NCBI GenBank assembly: GCA_963798805.1
Contig: CAWCVC010000008.1
Span: forward strand, 248,001 to 312,000
DNA from: CAVZCK01 sp963798805
GTDB lineage: Bacteria > Pseudomonadota > Alphaproteobacteria > Rhizobiales > Rhodomicrobiaceae
Reading direction: 5' to 3'
Length of the DNA stretch: 64,000 nucleotides
Shown: positions 61,166-64,000 of the stretch, one piece after another
Layout: each line of letters begins with the position of its first letter
Numbering within the stretch: the first letter of the stretch is position 1
The notes under the pieces: model-generated
The model's input: only the letters and a program-made list of their open reading frames with translations
Database searches by the model: none
What the model was told of the DNA's origin: nothing
Program-made: the position numbers and the translations under genes

Positions 61166-61858
61166 ATGCCGGGCCGTGCGGACCATGGCGGAGACGAATG
61201 CGAGTTTCCGGCCGAACTGCTGATCTGGCTGTCGCCGGCCTTTCCGGTCGGGTCATTTGCCTATAGTCAGGGACTGGAAACTGCAATCGCGCACGGCTGG
61301 GTGTCGGATCTGGTGACACTTACGGCATGGCTCTCTATGCTGACAAAGCACGGCTCGTTGCGCAACGACCTGATCATGCTGTCGCTCGTCCATCGCGCAC
61401 CTGACAACGCAGCCATCCGCCATCTCGCCGAGCTCGCAGCGGCCATGCAGCCGTCGAAAGAGCGTGCGGACGAAGCAACTGTCCAGGGGGGTGCCTTTGC
61501 TGACGCCTATCGCGCCGCCTGGGCCAATCCTGATAAGTCCGTCCCATCCAGCAAAGATCCGGTGACCCTGCCGGTCGCCGCCGGACTGGCGGCCCGCGCG
61601 CGTGACTTACGCTTGCCAGCGACCCTGTTAGCCTACGCCACAGCCTTCGCCACCAATCTCGTGTCCGCTGCCATCCGCCTTGGCGTCATCGGCCAGTTCG
61701 ACGGTCAGCGCGTGCTCGCGGCGCTCTTGCCCGAGTTGCGCGAGGTCGCCCAACTCGCCTTAAATTCGACGGAAGACGATCTCGGCAGTGCAACATTTGC
61801 GGCCGACCTCGCCTCGATTTTGCATGAAACACAAACCACGAGGCTGTTTCGCTCGTGA
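61166..61858 (+). CDS. ureF: urease accessory protein UreF
   Basis: A 230-residue all-helical protein. Signatures: WLSPAFPVGSFAYSQGLETAIAHGWV near the N-terminus, LPVAAGLAARARDLRLPATLLAYATAFATNLVSAAIRLGVIGQFDGQRVLAALLPELREVA. UreF bridges UreD and UreG and gates the GTPase during nickel insertion. The start lies 2 bp after ureE and the stop overlaps the next gene (GTGA). Confidence 0.9.
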   Translation: MPGRADHGGDECEFPAELLIWLSPAFPVGSFAYSQGLETAIAHGWVSDLVTLTAWLSMLTKHGSLRNDLIMLSLVHRAPDNAAIRHLAELAAAMQPSKERADEATVQGGAFADAYRAAWANPDKSVPSSKDPVTLPVAAGLAARARDLRLPATLLAYATAFATNLVSAAIRLGVIGQFDGQRVLAALLPELREVAQLALNSTEDDLGSATFAADLASILHETQTTRLFRS

Positions 61859-62325
61859 TCTCCACAATCCTGATGATCTTCGCCTATCTGATCGCGATCG
61901 CGCTGGCGACCCTGCTATGGGCGATTGCCACGCTGCATCTCTATTGGGGCCGGGGCGGGCTGTGGCCGGAGCAAGACGAATTGTCCCTGGCGCGACGCGT
62001 GGTCGGGGCGCCGGGCATTCAGTCCATGCCGAATGCGTCAGCCTGTTATGCCGTCGCGTTCCCGCTCTTTCTCGCCGGCGCATGGCCGCTGGCGATGATC
62101 GGCCTGTGGCCAATGCCTTTGGCGACCGAGTTGATGGTGCTCGCCGGTTATGGTCTTGCCATCGTGTTTCTCGGGCGCGGCGTTGCAGCCTACCTCGAGC
62201 CCTTCCGGCAGCTCTTCCCCGAGGAACCGTTCGCCACACTCGACCGCCGGCTCTATGGCCCGCTCTGCCTGTTCATCGGCCTCGGCTTCACCTATCTGCT
62301 CGTTCTTGGATGGATCACGCCATGA
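61855..62325 (+). CDS. DUF3995-like membrane protein in the urease operon
   Basis: A GTG-started protein of 156 residues with four predicted helices. ATLHLYWGRGGLWPEQDE after the first helix resembles the HxYWAxGG motif of DUF3995 proteins. It overlaps ureF (GTGA) and ureG (ATGA), so it is translationally coupled into the urease operon. A role in nickel, urea or ammonium handling is possible but unsupported by motif. Family assignment is by a short motif only. Confidence 0.65.
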   Translation: MISTILMIFAYLIAIALATLLWAIATLHLYWGRGGLWPEQDELSLARRVVGAPGIQSMPNASACYAVAFPLFLAGAWPLAMIGLWPMPLATELMVLAGYGLAIVFLGRGVAAYLEPFRQLFPEEPFATLDRRLYGPLCLFIGLGFTYLLVLGWITP

Positions 62326-62942
62326 CCTCATCGCCACACGGACCTTTGCGCGTCGGCATCGGCGGGCCGGTCGGCACCGGCAAGACCACACTGACGGCGG
62401 CGCTCTGTCGCCATATGGCTGCTGCGATCGATATGTGCGTGATCACTAACGACATCTACACGCGGGAGGACGCCGAAGCGCTGATGCGGATGCAGGTGCT
62501 GCCACTCGAGCGCATCAAGGGCGTGGAGACCGGAGGCTGTCCGCACACGGCCATTCGCGAGGACTGCTCGATCAATCTCGCCGCGATTGCGGAGATGCGC
62601 CAGCGCCTGCTGGGGCTTGAGCTGGTGCTGATCGAGTCCGGCGGCGACAATCTGGCGGCGACCTTCTCGCCCGATCTCGCCGACCTCACCATCTATGTGA
62701 TCGACGTCGCCCAGGGCGGCGACATTCCGCGCAAGGGCGGGCCGGGCATCACCAAGTCCGATCTGCTGGTGATTAATAAGACGGATCTCGCGCCCTATGT
62801 CGGCGTCGATCTCGATGCGATGCGCGCCGATACAGAGCGGGCGCGAGGCGGCAAGCCGTTCGTCTTCGCCAATCTGAAGAGCGGTGACGGCGTCGCTGAC
62901 ATCGTCGCCTTTCTCAAGCGCCAGGGCGGTCTGGCGAGCTGA
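62322..62942 (+). CDS. ureG: urease accessory GTPase UreG
   Basis: Start ATG 62322; 206 residues. G3E GTPase: RVGIGGPVGTGKTTLTAALCRHM, CVITNDIYTREDAEALMR, KGVETGGCPHTAIREDCSINLAAIAEM with the metal-site CPH, LIESGGDNLAATFSPDLADLTIYVIDVAQGGDIPRKGGPGI and INKTDLAPYVGVDL. It hydrolyses GTP to drive nickel insertion. Start overlaps the DUF3995-like gene by 4 bp. Last gene of the urease operon. Confidence 0.94.
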   Translation: MTSSPHGPLRVGIGGPVGTGKTTLTAALCRHMAAAIDMCVITNDIYTREDAEALMRMQVLPLERIKGVETGGCPHTAIREDCSINLAAIAEMRQRLLGLELVLIESGGDNLAATFSPDLADLTIYVIDVAQGGDIPRKGGPGITKSDLLVINKTDLAPYVGVDLDAMRADTERARGGKPFVFANLKSGDGVADIVAFLKRQGGLAS

Positions 62943-63161
62943 TCAGGCATCGGGCGCGCTTTGCGGCTCTCCCGCTCAGACGCCGAGGGTCAAGGCTTCC
63001 GCAAAGCTGAGACGCCCGGGGCCTGTCCATCGAAATAGACGAAGGCGAGCCGACGGCGGCGGCTCGCTGCGCGGGACGGCGCGCGGTATTATGGCCGAGC
63101 CCATGCGGCTGATGGTGGTGGCCGTGATGATGATGGTCGTGCGAATGATCGTCGTGTGTCA
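62914..63161 (-). CDS. possible small His-rich protein
   Basis: From ATG 63161 a frame of 82 codons begins MTHDDHSHDHHHHGHHHQPHG and continues into an Arg/Ser-rich, domain-free tail ending within ureG (convergent overlap of 29 bp). The His-rich opening, with its metal-binding look, is unlikely by chance next to a nickel locus. The tail looks like a non-native frame, so the gene may be truncated or shifted. In another frame of this strand FRWTGPGRLSFAEALTLGV is read to a stop near 62985. Low confidence. Confidence 0.3.
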
Positions 63162-63660
63162 TGGTTGGACTTGTCGCCGACCGTCTTGCCGCCCGGAAAT
63201 TCGACGCCGACGAAATCCGGGCTCGTTGCGCCCTGGCCGAGGATGCCATGATCGAAGAGGAACTTGGCGACGAATGTCATAGTCTGCGGCAGCTTCGCGT
63301 CCTTGGTGAAAGCGACCCCCGCGCTCGGCTTGTAGAACATGTATATGGTCTTGAGCTGCGAGTTGAAGCCGGCGAGATCGGTGCCGGACGCCTTCGCCAT
63401 CTCCGTGCGCGCGGCGATGCCTTCCTTGCTGTCCGACGACATGCGCCCCATGATCTCGTACCAGGCGCCTACAAGGGCCTTGCTGAAATTCGGGTTGTCC
63501 TTCAGCGTCTTGGTGTTGACCATCATGATGTCGATCATCTCACCGGGGATCGCCGAGGAGTTGAACACCTCGGTCGAATTGGGCATGGCGGGCGACTCTC
63601 GGAGAGCAGCGGGTTCCAGATGACGATGGCGGTTACGCCGCCTAAGAATATCGGCGATCG
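63089..63660 (-). pseudogene. NitT/TauT-type ABC substrate-binding protein remnant
   Basis: The minus-strand frame from 63586 reads STEVFNSSAIPGEMIDIMMVNT, then LVGAWYEIMGRM and IYMFYKPSAGVAFTK, the C-terminal half of an SsuA/TauA-like solute-binding protein. Just upstream, in another frame, VTAIVIWNPLLSE matches the preceding segment of this family (usual AVVTWNP). A frameshift near 63597 is implied, and the N-terminal domain is missing. The 3' end runs into the His-rich coding region, so the natural C-terminus may be lost too. A decayed gene. Confidence 0.6.
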
Positions 63661-63807
63661 CCTTTTGGGGCCGACGGCCGCAAATAATGTTCCGCCAAAT
63701 GAATTACGGTGACAACCGGCATTCGAAATTGGCAGGCCCGCGATGCGGCCATGCCAAAATAGCGTCCGAGCGGTGAGCGGGAGGCCGGCAAGGGCAAATG
63801 AGCGGCG

Positions 63808-64000
63808 TCAGCTGCTGTTTTGCGGCAGTGCGTAGGCGACGATCTGATCGGCCACTTGTGGCTTCAGGATGGCGTTGCCGCCGACCACGAAGACGACATA
63901 CTGTTTGCCCTTATACATATATGTGGCGGGATTGGCGACGGCGGGCGCGTCGACGAGCGACCGCCATAGAACGTTCCCCGATTTGAGGTCAATGGCCCGC
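63808..64000 (-). CDS. PQQ-dependent dehydrogenase, C-terminal fragment (partial)
   Basis: The minus-strand frame entering from the right edge reads AIDLKSGNVLWRSLVD, MYKGKQYVVFVVGG and then a short tail VADQIVAYALP before a TGA at 63808-63810. The WRSL-Y-KGKQYVVFVVGG pattern is that of the last blade and C-terminus of quinoprotein alcohol or glucose-type dehydrogenases. Only about 63 residues are in the window, so the substrate and cofactor pocket cannot be examined. Confidence 0.65.
   Translation of the reverse strand, partial: RAIDLKSGNVLWRSLVDAPAVANPATYMYKGKQYVVFVVGGNAILKPQVADQIVAYALPQNSS

Overview
The window looks like a GC-rich alphaproteobacterial chromosome, most likely Hyphomicrobiales. 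Supporting signs are the Urt/urease arrangement, the TldD/TldE pair, the copC/copD module, dispersed rhizobial-type palindromes and heavy use of overlapping ATGA/GTGA start-stop junctions. No rRNA, tRNA, CRISPR array or phage module was recognised. Genus cannot be fixed from the sequence alone.

Layout: (1) 1-4.1 kb is an insertion-sequence graveyard: an ABC-ATPase stub, a broken IS256-type transposase, an apparently intact IS1182-type element between CTAG tetramers, a 75-bp palindrome and a serine-recombinase remnant. (2) 4.1-6.9 kb is a copper locus on the minus strand (DUF2946-like protein, an exported unknown protein, CopC, CopD). (3) 7.1-16.7 kb is a metal island: OprB-type porin, a znuABC-like transporter behind two Zur-like palindromes, a COG0523 GTPase with an in-frame stop, HupE with a frameshifted membrane partner, and a DUF1007/NicO pair. 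(4) 17-19.2 kb has an MFS permease and two small low-complexity proteins. (5) 19.2-33.7 kb is a sugar-acid catabolic locus. It holds a XylD-like dehydratase, SDR dehydrogenases, an FAH-family hydrolase, a DenD-like and a HIBADH-type dehydrogenase, a D-2-hydroxyacid dehydrogenase, VOC proteins and a complete sugar ABC transporter. Two copies of an AAATCGATTT palindrome suggest LacI-type control.

(6) 33.7-43.3 kb is a nearly contiguous minus-strand nucleotide-sugar locus: glycosyltransferase, GmhA, an HddC-GmhB fusion, a GDP-fucose-synthase-like reductase, pyruvate-dehydrogenase-like E1 alpha and beta, a DegT-fold enzyme with His in place of the PLP lysine, a GDP-mannose-dehydratase-like enzyme and HddA. 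A B12-binding radical SAM gene lies divergently beside it. I read this as a candidate pathway to a deoxygenated, possibly two-carbon-branched GDP-heptose. It is the most novel-looking system in the window. (7) 45-49.7 kb has a DHA2 efflux permease and TldD/TldE.

(8) 49.9-62.9 kb is a urea uptake and urease locus: urtABCDE behind a sigma-54-type promoter, then ureD, ureA, ureB, a Mesh1-like HD hydrolase, ureC, ureE, ureF, a DUF3995-like membrane protein and ureG. An IS630 element has inserted exactly in the ureA stop codon. The right edge holds a decayed substrate-binding protein gene and the C-terminus of a probable PQQ-dependent dehydrogenase. Several genes (1.4, 12.35, 13.4, 16.55 and 63.6 kb) carry single lesions, which could be genuine decay or assembly errors.
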